Shown piece after piece: positions 9,801-20,164 of a DNA stretch of 64,000 nt (positions are counted from its first letter, which is position 1; every line of letters starts with the position of its first letter). Under the pieces are notes generated by a model, which saw nothing but the letters and a program-made list of their open reading frames with translations, had not been told where the DNA came from and made no database searches. Both the position numbers and the translations under genes were made by a program. This DNA is from JBFGCT01 sp963825565 (lineage in GTDB: Bacteria; Actinomycetota; Acidimicrobiia; Acidimicrobiales; Ilumatobacteraceae), in NCBI GenBank assembly GCA_963825565.1, contig CAWGTW010000004.1, positions 558,001-622,000 of the forward strand. The letters are read 5' to 3'.

Positions 9801-10571
9801 ATGCTCGCCGCCGAACAGCACCGCAGCGATCCGTTCGAGAAGCTGTCGATCTTCTACCCGATGTACAACGAGGAGGTCTACGTCGCGCGGGCGCTGCAAG
9901 CCGGTCGCCGTGCCTGCGAGCGCCTGATCGCATCCGGCGACATCGCCGACTACGAGCTGATCGTCGTCGACGATGCCTCGACCGATGCCACCGGGGTGCT
10001 GGCCGACGAGTTCGCCGCCGCCGACCCACGCGTGCGCGTGGTCCACCATCAGCGCAACCGCAAGCTCGGCGGGGCGATGAAGACCGGGTTCGCCGCTGCG
10101 ACCGGCGACCTGATCCTGTACACCGACGCGGACCTCCCGTTCGACATGGCCGAGCTGCCCCGAGCGGTCCGACTGATGCGCGACTACGGCGCGGACATCG
10201 TCAGCGCCTACCGCTTCGATCGGACGGGTGAGGGGTACATCCGCATCCTCTACACCTTCGTGTACAACCTGCTGATCCGTACGCTGTTCGGCGTCAAGGC
10301 CCGGGACATCAACTTCGCGTTCAAGCTGTGCCGTGCGGAGATCTTCGAGCACGTCGAGCTGAAGAGCGAGGGTTCGTTCATCGACGCCGAACTCGTGATC
10401 AGAGCGACACGGCTCGGCTACGAGATGCTGCAGTTCGGGGTCGACTACTTCCCGCGCACGCGGGGCGTCTCGACGCTGAGCTCGACGGGAGTGATCCTGA
10501 CGATCCTGCGCGAGATGCGCGAGCTGCGCGGCGACCTCGACGGGATCCAGCCGGTCGTCTCGCGCGACTGA
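9801..10571 (+). CDS. family 2 glycosyltransferase
   Basis: A 256-residue GT-A glycosyltransferase with no membrane segment. Motifs in order are FYPMYNEE near residue 17, the nucleotide-binding VVDDASTD near 55, and the metal-binding DAD in LYTDADLPFD near 112. The C-terminal KLCRAEIFE and YFPRTRGVS segments match the dolichol-phosphate mannosyltransferase/polyprenyl-phosphate sugar group of GT2. It therefore probably transfers a sugar from a nucleotide donor to a lipid or polysaccharide acceptor. Start is the ATG at 9801, divergent from the leftward membrane-protein gene. Donor and acceptor are unknown. Confidence 0.85.
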   Translation: MLAAEQHRSDPFEKLSIFYPMYNEEVYVARALQAGRRACERLIASGDIADYELIVVDDASTDATGVLADEFAAADPRVRVVHHQRNRKLGGAMKTGFAAATGDLILYTDADLPFDMAELPRAVRLMRDYGADIVSAYRFDRTGEGYIRILYTFVYNLLIRTLFGVKARDINFAFKLCRAEIFEHVELKSEGSFIDAELVIRATRLGYEMLQFGVDYFPRTRGVSTLSSTGVILTILREMRELRGDLDGIQPVVSRD

Positions 10572-10767
10572 GCCCCGACCGGACCCGCCTCCGTCCCGCT
10601 TCCGTCTCGTCCACGGCGCGCTGCGGGCACCCCGGCCGCTGTTCGTTGCGACGCAGACGGGCCGGCAGCGGGAAGAAACGACCTCGAAACCCGGGCGCGG
10701 CGCGCGTCCCGTCGAGCGGCCCCCGTTGATAGCGTGCGACGAACTCCCACGTGCCAGAAACCGCCCT

Positions 10768-11951
10768 GTGAACGACCGACGACCGCCATCTCTCCCAGCT
10801 GCACGCTGGCTGCCCGCGGCGGCGGCGGCCGGCATTCTCGGCACGGTCGTGCTCGCCGGTGTGGCGCTCGGCGGCGGCTCGTCGCCGTCGGCTCAGGTCG
10901 CGGTCCCGGTCGAGTCGACGGTTCCGGCACTGACCGTCCCCGAGTCGATTCCCGAGGCGACGGCCACCGTCGCGACGACGGCACCGGTCACGAAGGTGCC
11001 GCTCGAGCGAACGCTCTCCAAGGGCCTCGCCGGCGACGACGTCGCCCAGCGTCCAGGAGCGACTGACCGAGCTCGGCTTCGTGCCCGGTCCGGCCGACGG
11101 GATCTACGGCGACCAGACGGTCAAGGCGGTGTGGGCGTACGAGAAGCTCGTGCTCGGCGAGCCGAGCTCGTCGCCGACTGGCCGGGTCACGCCCGAGATG
11201 TGGGACGCGATGCAGGACCCGTTCGTCGATCCAGCCCCGCCGACCGAACGCGACGCCCGAACCACACCGAGGTCTACCTGCCCGAGCAGGTGCTCGCCGT
11301 CTTCCACGACGACCGCCCGGTGATGATCACCCACATGTCGAGTGGCACCGGCGAGGAGTGGTGCGAAGAGGTCACGATCAGCCCCGGCGAGTACGACAAC
11401 CGCGACCCGGACGGCGAACCGCTCGTGCGCGGCGAGTGCGGCGTGTCGCATCACGCCGGGCGGCGTCTTCTCGTTCGACCGCAAGGTCGAGGGCATCCGC
11501 CAGAGCGCGCTCGGCGGCATGTGGAACCCGAACTACTTCAACTACGGCATCGCCATCCACGGCGCGCTGAACGTGCCGCTGTACCCGGCCTCGCACGGCT
11601 GCATCCGCATCCCGCTGAACATCTCCGAGGACCTGCAGGACCTGGTCAGCGTCGGCGACCAGGTCTACGTGTGGGACGGCGTGAAGGAGCCCGAGTCGTA
11701 CGGCGCGCAGCCGCCGACGGTTCAACTGGATCGACCCGAACTACGAGACGACGACGACGTCGAGCACGACGACGACCAGCGAGCCGTCGTCGACCACCAC
11801 GCCGGCGACGACACCGGCGAGCACTGCGCCGCCCCCGACCTCGCCGCCGGCGACGACGACGACCGCGCCGCCACCGACGACCACGACGACCACCACGACC
11901 ACCACGACCGACCACGCCGCCGCCTCGGCGGGAGAACCCGACGACGGCTGA
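10768..11951 (+). CDS. L,D-transpeptidase with peptidoglycan-binding domain, five frame breaks
   Basis: A cell-wall enzyme of about 392 residues after repair. It has a GTG start at 10768, an N-terminal membrane anchor (residues about 15-38), a Ser/Thr/Pro linker, a peptidoglycan-binding repeat (QERLTELGFVPGPADGIYG), then a YkuD catalytic domain with the signature YPASHGCIRIP holding the active Cys. It would form 3-3 cross-links or attach proteins to peptidoglycan. The C-terminus is a roughly 50-residue Thr/Pro-rich tail. Single extra bases are located near 11050, 11246, 11259, 11449 and 11720; removing all five gives one continuous frame ending at the TGA at 11949-11951. The gene is otherwise undamaged. 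Confidence 0.8.
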
Positions 11952-12038
11952 GCGTGGCACGTCCGCCAGCAGGCGCGAGGCCCGGCTCCGGTGCGTCCGT
12001 CCTACTGCGGGGTCGCCGTTGCGTCGTATGGTGACGGC

Positions 12039-12971
12039 GTGAGCGAGCCGGACCGTCAGCACGACGAGGCGTACGACGAGTTCGGCCTGTTCGACGAGAA
12101 CATCGCCGAGTTCGGCCTCGACGTCACCGACGTTCCCTCCGTCGGGCGCATCGGGTCGGCCGGCGAGGCGGGTGGTCCCGCGTCGAGCGGTCTGCGTTGG
12201 GGCGATGCGCACCCCGAGGTCGTCTTCGTCCACGGTGGCGCCCAGAACGCCCACACGTGGGACACGGTCGCCCTGGCCCTCGGCCGGCCCGCCCTGGCGG
12301 TCGACCTGCCCGGCCACGGCCAGTCCGGCTGGCGCGACGACGGCGTGTACACACCCCAGCAACTGGCCGACGACATCGCGGGGATGGTCGCCCTCCACGC
12401 CGGCACCGCCCGCGCCGTGGTCGGGATGTCGCTCGGCGGGTTGGCGTCGATGGAGCTGGCGATCCGCCACCCCGAGCTGGTCCGGTCGCTGGTGATGGTC
12501 GACATCACCCCGGGTGTCAACGCCGAGAAGGCCAAGGCGGTGATCGACTTCGTCGACGGTCCGCAGACGTTCGCCAGCTTCGACGAACTGCTCGCCCGGA
12601 CGATCGAGTTCAACCCGACGCGCTCGGAGTCGTCGCTGCGGCGGGGCATCCTGCACAACGCCCGCCGTCTCGACGACGGGTCGTGGCAGTGGCGCTACGA
12701 CCGACGGGGCCACGCCCGCTCCACCGCCGACGGCGAGCCGGACGCGGCCCGACCGTCGCTGTGGGACGACTTCGGCTCGGTCGCCTGCCCGTTGCTGCTC
12801 GTGCGCGGCGGGACGTCACCGGTGGTCGACGACGACGACGTCGCCGAGGCGCGGCGTCGTCAGCCGCGACTCGACGTCCACGTCGTCGATGGTGCCGGCC
12901 ACAGCGTGCAGGGCGATCGCCCGGTCGAACTCGCGGCGGTCATCGCTGGATGGCTGGATCGCCTCGGGTGA
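12039..12971 (+). CDS. alpha/beta-fold hydrolase
   Basis: A 310-residue alpha/beta hydrolase. An acidic N-terminal extension of about 60 residues precedes the fold. The oxyanion region VFVHGGAQNAHTWD is followed by the nucleophile elbow VVGMSLGGL, a late acid residue near PVVDDDDV, and the catalytic His in GAGHSVQGD. This is the organisation of esterases, lipases and haloalkane dehalogenases; the substrate is not predictable. The GTG at 12039 starts the conserved reading frame. It is 87 bp downstream of the L,D-transpeptidase and convergent with the zinc metallopeptidase gene. Confidence 0.82.
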   Translation: MSEPDRQHDEAYDEFGLFDENIAEFGLDVTDVPSVGRIGSAGEAGGPASSGLRWGDAHPEVVFVHGGAQNAHTWDTVALALGRPALAVDLPGHGQSGWRDDGVYTPQQLADDIAGMVALHAGTARAVVGMSLGGLASMELAIRHPELVRSLVMVDITPGVNAEKAKAVIDFVDGPQTFASFDELLARTIEFNPTRSESSLRRGILHNARRLDDGSWQWRYDRRGHARSTADGEPDAARPSLWDDFGSVACPLLLVRGGTSPVVDDDDVAEARRRQPRLDVHVVDGAGHSVQGDRPVELAAVIAGWLDRLG

Positions 12972-13050
12972 CTCTGCTGCGTTGAGTCCGCCCTTGCCAC
13001 GACCACTGACCGGTGCGACGGGGGCGGGTCGGCCGACGAGGTGAGCGAGG

Positions 13051-14628
13051 TCACCGATCGAGCGGGCAGGCATCGAGACCGCCGAGCACGCCCGCGCGAA
13101 ATGCGTCGGTCTTCTCGAACGCGGACCCGATCACGTTGTCGTCACTGCCGACGTCACCGATCAGGATGATGGTCTGGATCGCTTCGGTCAGATCGCCGGG
13201 CGAGACCGTCACCGTGCGCCCCTCGGCTCGCGGCTCGGTCGGCAGGCCGTCGGAGCCGGGGATGACCGTCTCGACCCAGGCCCCGACGAGGCAGTCGCTC
13301 AGCAGCGCTCGTTCCTCGCCGCGCAGCGACGAGTCGATCGAGCGCTCTGCACCGCGTCGGCCCACGCGATCCCGAGCACGTAGCCGACGGCGAAGTCGCC
13401 GATCTCGTCGTAGACCTGCTCGGCGCGCGGTTCGTTCAGGTACACGACGCTGCGAGTCGAGGCACAGCACCGCCCCCAGTTCGAACTGACCGGTTGGGTC
13501 GGCGCAGTCGACCTCGCTCTTCGACGCGGCCGCCCGGAGGGTCAGGGAGCCGAAGTCGCCGAACGTCGCCTGCAGCTCGACGTCCCAGTAGAGGTTGAGG
13601 TCGTCGGGGAGGAACCCGAGGAGCTCGTTCTCCCCGAACCCGAACGTGGCGTCGCCTCCGGTACGCGACGCTCGTCGAGGTCGCGGAACTGGTTCGGTGT
13701 CAGCGGCAGCGGGTCGTCGATCAGCTCGGCGCAGCGCCCCTCGCCGTCCCGGAACCCGACCTGGAACGCCCCGACCCGGTCGAAGCCCGAACCGTGTCCT
13801 CCGGCCGTCAGCTGGTTGACGCCGAGCGGGTCCTCGACGTTGATCATCGCGATCAAGCCCGGAACGGACGTCGCGATCGGTGAAGCTGATCCCCGGAGCG
13901 TCGTCGCGGTTGACCCGACCGGCCCAGGCGCCGGCGAAGCAGTCGGCCTGCTGCTCGGTCATCACGGTCGGCAGGTTGCGGTTCAACGCGCCGGAGCGCT
14001 GCTGGATCGCGTGACCGAATTCGTGGGCGAGCACGATCCCGATCGTCGCCGGGCCGAAGTCGGCGGCGAGCGTGAAGAGCAGCCCGTCGCTGCCGTCGTC
14101 GTAGACCATGAAGTCGCCCAGCCCGCAGTAGAAGGCGACGAACTCGCTGGACGTCGTCGTAGGTCGTGCGCGGTGTCCCGCACCCCGGGATGTCGTCCGG
14201 GCGTTCGGGGTATGCCGCGTAGACGTCGCCGGCGAGTGGCTCGAACGGTCTCGCCGTAGACCGCGCGGGTACGCCGTCGGCCCACCAAGCGTTGAGGTCG
14301 GTCAGCGCGGCGAGCAGGAAGTCGTCGTAGGCGCGTGCCGGCTTCTCAGGGCCGAAGTCGATCGCGTCGGCCTCGAAGTCGAGGGGCACCGTCGGCGGGG
14401 GCGTGGTCGGGACCGGGTCCGGGTCGGTGCTGCCGGGGTCGGTGCTGCCCGGGTCGGGGCTGCCCGGGTCGGTGGGATCGGGCGTGGGGACCGGCTCGAA
14501 CACCGGCGTGTCGGGAGACGAGGAGATCTGGTCGGCCGACTGCGTGCGCGACACCGGCGCTCACCGCAGCACGACGCTGCGAGCATCGCCATGCCGACGG
14601 CAAGCACGGTGAGGCGTCGCGATCCCAC
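13051..14628 (-). CDS. neutral zinc metallopeptidase lipoprotein, about twelve frame breaks
   Basis: After repair this is an exported metallopeptidase of about 520 residues. The GTG at 14628 starts a signal peptide ending AASC, followed by a repetitive Pro/Asp/Thr linker. The central domain carries the zinc motif HEFGH (14011-14025) in VLAHEFGHAIQ, and a downstream EQQADCFAG segment supplies the third zinc ligand, as in the YpfJ-like putative neutral zinc metallopeptidases. The C-terminus ends in DACPLDR. Frame changes occur near 14560, 14250, 14150, 13865, 13665, 13450 and 13355. About twelve one-base insertions account for all of them and leave a whole number of codons. The function beyond peptidase is unknown. 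Confidence 0.72.
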
Positions 14629-14798
14629 GAGGTCGACTCTATGGGGCTCCCGGACGATCCCGGCCGCGCTCGGATCACGGCTCTTTCCGAGTTCTCACCT
14701 TCGAACTTCGCGTGCGGGCGCTCGGAGTGCGATTCGGGTCCATGACGTGCCCGTGCTACCTTGCCCCGAAGCCGGCAGCGATCTGAGGGGGTTTCAGC

Positions 14799-15562
14799 AT
14801 GGCATTGCTCGAAGTGAACGACATCTCGGTGCAGGTTCGGTGGCATCGTCGCGCTCAGCGATCTCTCCTTCGACATCGAGGAGGGGCAGATCTGCGGCCT
14901 GATCGGGCCGAACGGTGCTGGCAAGACCACGATGTTCAACGTCGTCAGCCGGATCTACGACCCGAGCGGCGGCACGGTGCGGTTCAACGGCGAGGACCTG
15001 CTCGCCCTCCAGCCCCACCAGATCGCCAAGGTCGGGGTCTTCCGCACGTTCCAGAACCTCGCGCTGTGGCCGAACATGGCGGTGATCGAGAACGTGATGG
15101 CCGGCGCGCACACGCGGAGCAAGCAGAACTTCCTCACCGGCGATGCTCAACATCGGTCGCAAGAAGGAGGAGGCGGCGCTCAAGCTGGAGGCGTTCGAGA
15201 TCCTCGCCGACCTCGGCCTCGCCGATGTCGCGTTCAAGCAGTGCGCCGGGCTGCCGTACGGCACGCTGAAGCGGATCGAGCTGGCCCGGTGCCTCATCGG
15301 CCGGCCGAAGCTGCTGATGCTCGACGAGCCGGCGACCGGGCTGACCCACAGTGAGGTCGACGAGTTGTCGGAGGTGATCCACAAGATCCGCACCGGATAC
15401 GACCTGACGATCCTGCTCGTCGAGCACCACATGGGGCTCGTGATGGGCATCTCCGAGAACGTCGTCGTGCTCGACTTCGGCCGCAAGATCGCCGAGGGCT
15501 CCCCGGCGCAGGTGCAGGAGGACCCAGCGGTGATCGAGGCCTACCTCGGGACGCCCGCATGA
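14799..15562 (+). CDS. livG: branched-chain amino acid ABC transporter, ATPase LivG, two frame breaks
   Basis: The first ATP-binding subunit of a Liv-type importer, about 253 residues when repaired. Walker A GPNGAGKTT, the LivG-specific FRTFQNLALWPNM, and Walker B MLDEPATGL are all present; the ABC signature region is LPYGTLKRIE, a little divergent from LSGGQ. Start ATG 14799 follows a GAGGGGG ribosome binding site. One extra base lies near 14835 (before the FGGIVALSDLSF segment) and one near 15140. Its end overlaps the livF start by 4 nt (ATGA), showing translational coupling. It leads the operon livG-F-H-M-K. Confidence 0.85.
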
Positions 15563-16283
15563 CCGCCGAGGGCAAGGTCCTCGAGGTCAGCGACCTCCAC
15601 GGCGGCTACGGGCCAGATCCAGGTGCTGCACGGCCTCGACTTCCACGTCGGCGATCGGCGAGGTGGTCGTCATCCTCGGCGCGAACGGCGCCGGGCAAGA
15701 CCACCACGCTGCGCGCCGTGTCGGGCATGATCGAGACCACCGGCAGCATCAAGCTCCGCGGCGAGGAGATCGGCAGCCACCGGGCGGCCGACATCGTGCG
15801 ACTCGGCGTCGCCCACGTGCCGCAGGGTCGGGGCACGTTGCCGGAGCTCTCGGTCGAGGACAACCTGCGCGTCGGCGCCTACATCCGCAAGGACGACGAG
15901 GTCGAGGCCGACATGGCGAAGTGGTACGAGGTCTACCCCGTGCTCTACGACCGCCGAGACCAGCGGGCGGGCAGCCTCTCGGGTGGCGAGCAGCAGATGC
16001 TCGCCGTGTCGCGGGCGCTGATGTCCCGGCCCGAGTCTGCTGCTGCTCGACGAGCCGTCGCTGGGGCTCGCACCGATGATCGTGCAGGACCTGTTCCAGC
16101 GATTTCGCAGACATCAACAAGGAGACGGGCACGACGATGCTGGTCGTCGAGCAGAACGCCCAACTCGCACTCGGCATCGCCGACCGCGGGTACGTGCTCG
16201 AGTCGGGTCGCATCTCGCTCGAGGGTCCCGCCGACGAGCTGATGAACGACGACGCCATCCGCAAGGCCTACCTGGGAGTCTGA
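15559..16283 (+). CDS. livF: branched-chain amino acid ABC transporter, ATPase LivF, five frame breaks
   Basis: The second ATPase subunit, about 239 residues when repaired. It has Walker A GANGAGKTT, LivF-type VPQGRGTLPELSVEDNL, the ABC signature LSGGEQQML and Walker B LLLDEPSLGLAP. The extra bases sit near 15613, 15653, 15694, 16036 and 16104; removing them yields one frame with every motif in place. It starts inside the end of livG and is followed 4 nt later by livH. LivG and LivF normally form the heterodimer that powers uptake through LivH and LivM. Confidence 0.85.
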
Positions 16284-16287
16284 CCCA

Positions 16288-17189
16288 ATGGACATGGAAC
16301 TCTTCCTCAACCGAGTGTTCGACGGCCTGTCGAACGGGTCGACCTACGCACTGATCGCCATGGCGCTCGTGATGATCTTCAAGGCGACGACGCTGATCAA
16401 CTTCGCCCAGGGTGAGATGCGCGATGTTCGGCGCGTTCATCGTGCTGGTGCTCGCCACCGAGCGGGGTGTGCCGATGTGGGTCGCAGTGTTTCGTCGGGA
16501 TGGTGATCTCGGCCGTGCTCGCCGCAGGCATCGAGCGAACCCTGATCCGACCGTTCGACCCGGCCGATCATCTGCCGCTCGTGATCATCACGCTCGGCCT
16601 GTTCCTCGCGTTCGGCGTCGCTCGCCGGCATCATCTGGCGCTTCGACCCCCGTAAGTTCCCCGAGCTCTTTCCGTCCGGGCAAGGCGTTGACGATCGGCA
16701 GCGCCACGCTGAGCTGGTACACGGTCGGCGTGGTGATGACCGTGGTCGTCACCGTGGGACTGCTCACGGTGCTGCTCAACAAGACCAAGATCGGCCTGGC
16801 GTTCCGGGCGGTGTCGTCGAACCTCGAGTCGAGCCAGCTCGTCGGCATCCGCGTCGGCCCGACCCTCCAGTTCGGCTGGGCGATCGCCGCCGCGGTCGGC
16901 ACGCTCGGCGCCTGTGTGTTCGTCGCCGACCCGATCCGCCAGCTCGACCCCTTCGTCATGGTCCGGGTGCTGATCTTCGCCGCGTCGGCCGCGGCGCTCG
17001 GCGGCCTCGACAGCCTCTGGGGGGCGATCATCGGCGGCATCGCTGATCGGCGCGGTCCAGAGCATCCTGGTGCCGTACACCCCGATCCCGAACGAGCTCA
17101 GCCTCGCGGCCGCCGTGGTCGTGCTGATGATCGTGCTGCTGTTCAAACCGTCCGGCCTGTTCGGCACCCCACCGGTGGAACGGGTCTAG
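16288..17189 (+). CDS. livH: branched-chain amino acid ABC transporter permease LivH, five frame breaks
   Basis: An inner-membrane permease of about 298 residues after repair. The N-terminus FDGLSNGSTYALIAMALVMI and the later GIRVGPTLQFGWAIAAAVG and GGLDSLWGAIIGG blocks are typical LivH. About eight hydrophobic helices are visible. Extra bases are placed near 16420, 16491, 16620, 16679 and 17042; the repaired frame ends at the TAG at 17187-17189. Start is the ATG at 16288 (a second ATG follows two codons later). livM begins 9 nt downstream. Confidence 0.84.
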
Positions 17190-17198
17190 GGGGACACG

Positions 17199-18446
17199 AT
17201 GGCCACCACGCTTCCTCGTCCAGGGCACTCCGGCGTACCGCAACTACAAGCTGATCGCCTGGGGGCTGTTCCTGCTGTTCCTCGTGCTGATCGCCTTCGC
17301 CTACGCCGACACCGGCCAGATCGACGATCCTCGGCAACAAGTACTCGCTGAGCATCCCGCGGATCAACAAGGCGATCTCGTTCTCGGTCGCGATCCTCGG
17401 CCTGCAGGTCGTCGTCGGCTACACCGGCCAGCTCTCGCTCGGCCAGAGCTTCTTCTTCGGGACCGGCGCCTACCTCGCGGCGTGGCTCGTCGCCGATCAC
17501 ACACTGGTCGTGGCTCTCGACGCTGATCGTGATCATCCCGGTGTGCTTCGTGCTCGGGTTGCTGCTCGGCATCCCGGCCCTGCGGATCAAGGGGTTGTAC
17601 CTCGCGCTCGTCACGTTGGGCCTCGCGGCCGTGTTCCCGTCGATCGTGCAACTCGAGCAGCTCGAGACGTACACCGCCGGTGCAGCCGGCAAGACGACCG
17701 ACTCCGACCTCGTCGCTCCGGGCTGGCTCCCGATCGACGGCATCGCCGATGCACTCCAGGGCATCCCGTTCATCGGCGAGTACTTCGGCGATGGTGACCT
17801 GTCGAGCAAGGAGGCCGACCGCGTCTGGATGTTCATCCTGTTCGTCGTGATGATCGGCGTGCTGGTGCTCCTGATCTCGCAACCTGCTCACGCAGCCGAC
17901 CCGGTCGAGCGATCCGGGCGATTCGCGACAACGAGACGAGCGCTGCCGTGTCGGGCGTCAATCTCGCGCTGTACAAGACGATCGCCGTTCGGGATCTCGA
18001 CTGCGATCGGCGGGATCGGCGGCATGATCTACGTCGCCGAGCTCGGGATCGCCTCGCCGGGCGACTTCACCCAGCTGCTGTCGATCCTGTTCATCGTCGG
18101 CCTCGTTATCGGCGGCGTCGGGACGAACTCCGGTGCGGTCCTCGGCGGGCTGATCATCGCATTCGTCCCCGACTGGTCGTCGTCGACCGAGGAGTTCCCC
18201 GGCGTTCCCGAGCGGTGGCTCCAGGGTCCGACCGGCACGCTGATCATGGGCGTGCTGCTGATCGCGCTGATGTTCTTCCTGCCCGGCGGCATCGTCGCCG
18301 GCGTACGCAAGTTGAAGGCGCGCTACTTCGTGCTGGTCCCGGCGGTTCCCGAGGGCTTCGTGCCTCCGGAACCGCCGACCCCGCCGGGCGACCAGTCGTC
18401 GGCTACGGTCGGTGCCGACGTCGGGCCGGACAGCGCTCCGACCTGA
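17199..18446 (+). CDS. livM: branched-chain amino acid ABC transporter permease LivM, six frame breaks
   Basis: The second permease, about 413 residues after repair. LivM hallmarks are GLQVVVGYTGQLSLGQSFFFG, PALRIKGLYLALVTLGLA and RPGRAIRAIRDNETSA. A roughly 50-residue insert before the last helices (near GWLPIDGIADALQG) is longer than in many LivM proteins. The tail is proline-rich. Extra bases are near 17211, 17325, 17519, 17880, 17892 and 17987. With six removed the frame is continuous to the TGA at 18444-18446. It is followed 69 bp later by the binding-protein gene livK. Confidence 0.84.
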
Positions 18447-18515
18447 GATCTCGGGCGCTGGGCGCGCCCGACCACGAGCTGACCAATCAGCACCACACAC
18501 ACTTGAGGGGAGAAC

Positions 18516-20026
18516 ATGCGAGCTTCACGCACATGGAAGCGCACCGTCGCAGTGATCATGGCCGGAGGCCTGGTCGTCGCGGCGTGCGGGAGTGACGACA
18601 ACGGAGGGAGCGCCGACACCGGTGCACCGGCCACCGATGCACCGGCTGCGACCGATGCGATGACCGAGGAAACGGACGCACCGGTCGAGACCGATGCGAT
18701 GACCGAGGAGACCGACGCACCGGTCGAGACCGACGCAGCCGGCAGCGGCGAGGCGCTGCGCGCTCGAAGGTGACGTCGAGATCGCCGCCGGCACCACGTT
18801 GAACCTCGACGAGTGCCCGGACGACTGGAGTGCGACCACCGGTGTCGACGGTGACGAGATCCGTCTCGGGCAGTCGCTTCCGCAGTCGGGTGCGCTCGCC
18901 GCGTTCGGCGCCATCGGCGACGGCATGGAGTTCTACTTCGACTACCTCAACGACACCGATCCGATCGACGGCAAGCAGATCGTGCTCGTCAAGCGTGACG
19001 ACGGGTACGAGGCCGGCCGCGCGGTGGCGAACATCGAGGAGATGATCGATACCGAGGACATCTTCGCCTTCGTGCACCTCATCGGTACGCCGATCAACTT
19101 CGCAGCTCGTCCGATCACCGACGAGGCCTGCGTGCCACAGCTGTTCAACAGCTCCGGCTTCCCGTTCTGGGGCGACCCGGCGAACTACCCGTGGACGGTC
19201 GGCAACATCTTGAACTACGTCACCGAGACGGAGATCTGGTGTAACGCGATCGTCGACGAGTTCGGTGAGGGGGCCTCGGTCGCCGCGCTGATCATGAACA
19301 ACGACTTCGGCAAGACCTACCAGCAGACGCTGCAGAAGTGCGCCGACGAGGTGGCAGATCACCATCGCCGGCGAAGAGCTCCACGACCCGGCCGCCGCCG
19401 ACGTGACCAACGAGATGACGACGTTGATCGCCACGGACGCCGACGTGTTCGTCGCCGGAACCACGGCGGCGTTCTGCCCGCAGACGGTCGGCGCCGTCGC
19501 CGGCTCCGAATGGCGTCCGCGGTTCTTCATGTCGTACACCTGCAACAACCTGTCGAGCTTCTTCGACGCCGGTTCAGGACGCTGGCGGGCACGCTCGCCG
19601 ACGATGGGGCCGGCGTCCGCATGACCAACTCGAACAAGGTCTGCGGTGACCCGGTGTACGACGACGATCCGGCGATCGAGCGAGATCGAAGCAGGTGCTC
19701 GCCGAGTACGGCGACGTCACGTGCGCCGACGGCTCGTACTCGACCGGCGTCCTCTACGGCCAGTTCGTCGACGACGTCCTGCGTTCGGCAGCGGCGCTGC
19801 CGGGTGGCCTCAACCGGGTCAACCTGATGACCGCGGTGTGGAACGCCGACACGACGAACGGCACGCTGCTCGGCGGCACCCTCAAGCTGGACGGCGTCAA
19901 CGACGCCTACTGGACCGAGGCAGCCCAGATCCAGGAAGTCCAGGTCGTCGATGGCGCGCTCGACCTTCGTGCGGCATCGGTGATGTCGTCGACTTCGAAG
20001 GCCAGGGCGGCTCCTACCAGAGCTGA
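18516..20026 (+). CDS. livK: ABC transporter substrate-binding lipoprotein LivK-like, about eight frame breaks
   Basis: The periplasm-equivalent (membrane-anchored) binding protein, about 500 residues when repaired. The start ATG at 18516 has a strong GAGGGGAGAA box. A lipoprotein signal ends VVAACG; then comes a Thr/Asp/Glu linker containing a 13-residue unit (AMTEETDAPVETD) twice, then a periplasmic-binding fold (IRLGQSLPQSGALAAFGAIGDGMEFYF...). This belongs to the Peripla_BP_6 group that binds branched-chain amino acids, urea, amides or aromatic compounds, so the ligand is open. Extra bases lie near 18762, 19354, 19571, 19578, 19681, 19688, 19968 and 19975. Removal gives 501 codons to the TGA at 20024. 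Confidence 0.82.
18655..18732 (+). repeat. two-copy 39-bp tandem repeat in the livK linker
   Basis: Two adjacent 39-bp units encode AMTEETDAPVETD twice, in the flexible linker behind the lipoprotein anchor. The copies differ at only a few third positions. Such linkers tolerate length change. Confidence 0.8.
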
Positions 20027-20038
20027 TCCCAGCACCTC

Positions 20039-20075
20039 GATCAGCCGGCTCCCGCTCGTCGGTAGCCGGCTGATC
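20039..20075 (+). terminator. hairpin downstream of livK (first of two)
   Basis: Perfect 12-bp inverted repeat GATCAGCCGGCT / AGCCGGCTGATC with a 13-nt loop, starting 12 nt after the livK stop codon. No T-run follows, which is usual in high-GC actinobacteria. It probably ends the liv transcript together with the next hairpin. Confidence 0.7.
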
Positions 20076-20089
20076 ATCGGGTGAGAACT

Positions 20090-20127
20090 GCACCGGCCGG
20101 CGGCTCCTCGGAGCCGCCGGCCGGTGC
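20090..20127. terminator. very strong bidirectional hairpin between livK and a convergent gene
   Basis: A perfect 18-bp GC-rich stem (left arm 20090-20107, right arm 20110-20127) around two loop bases. It sits between the ends of livK (+) and the small lipoprotein gene (-), so it can terminate both transcripts. Confidence 0.85.
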
Positions 20128-20164
20128 GCGTCAGGGGGTGGGTGCTCGCCGGCGGCGATGTCGC

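Noticed and set aside
14799..20026. Programmed +1 frameshifting as the explanation of the liv breaks
   Set aside because: No common slippery heptamer or stop-codon context is seen at the sites, and 26 shifts in five genes would make yield negligible; sequence error is far simpler. Kept only as a remote alternative.
14799..20026. Pseudogene decay of the liv operon
   Set aside because: All motifs are intact, nearly all changes are insertions of one base, and intergenic signals (ribosome binding sites, start overlaps, terminator) are preserved.
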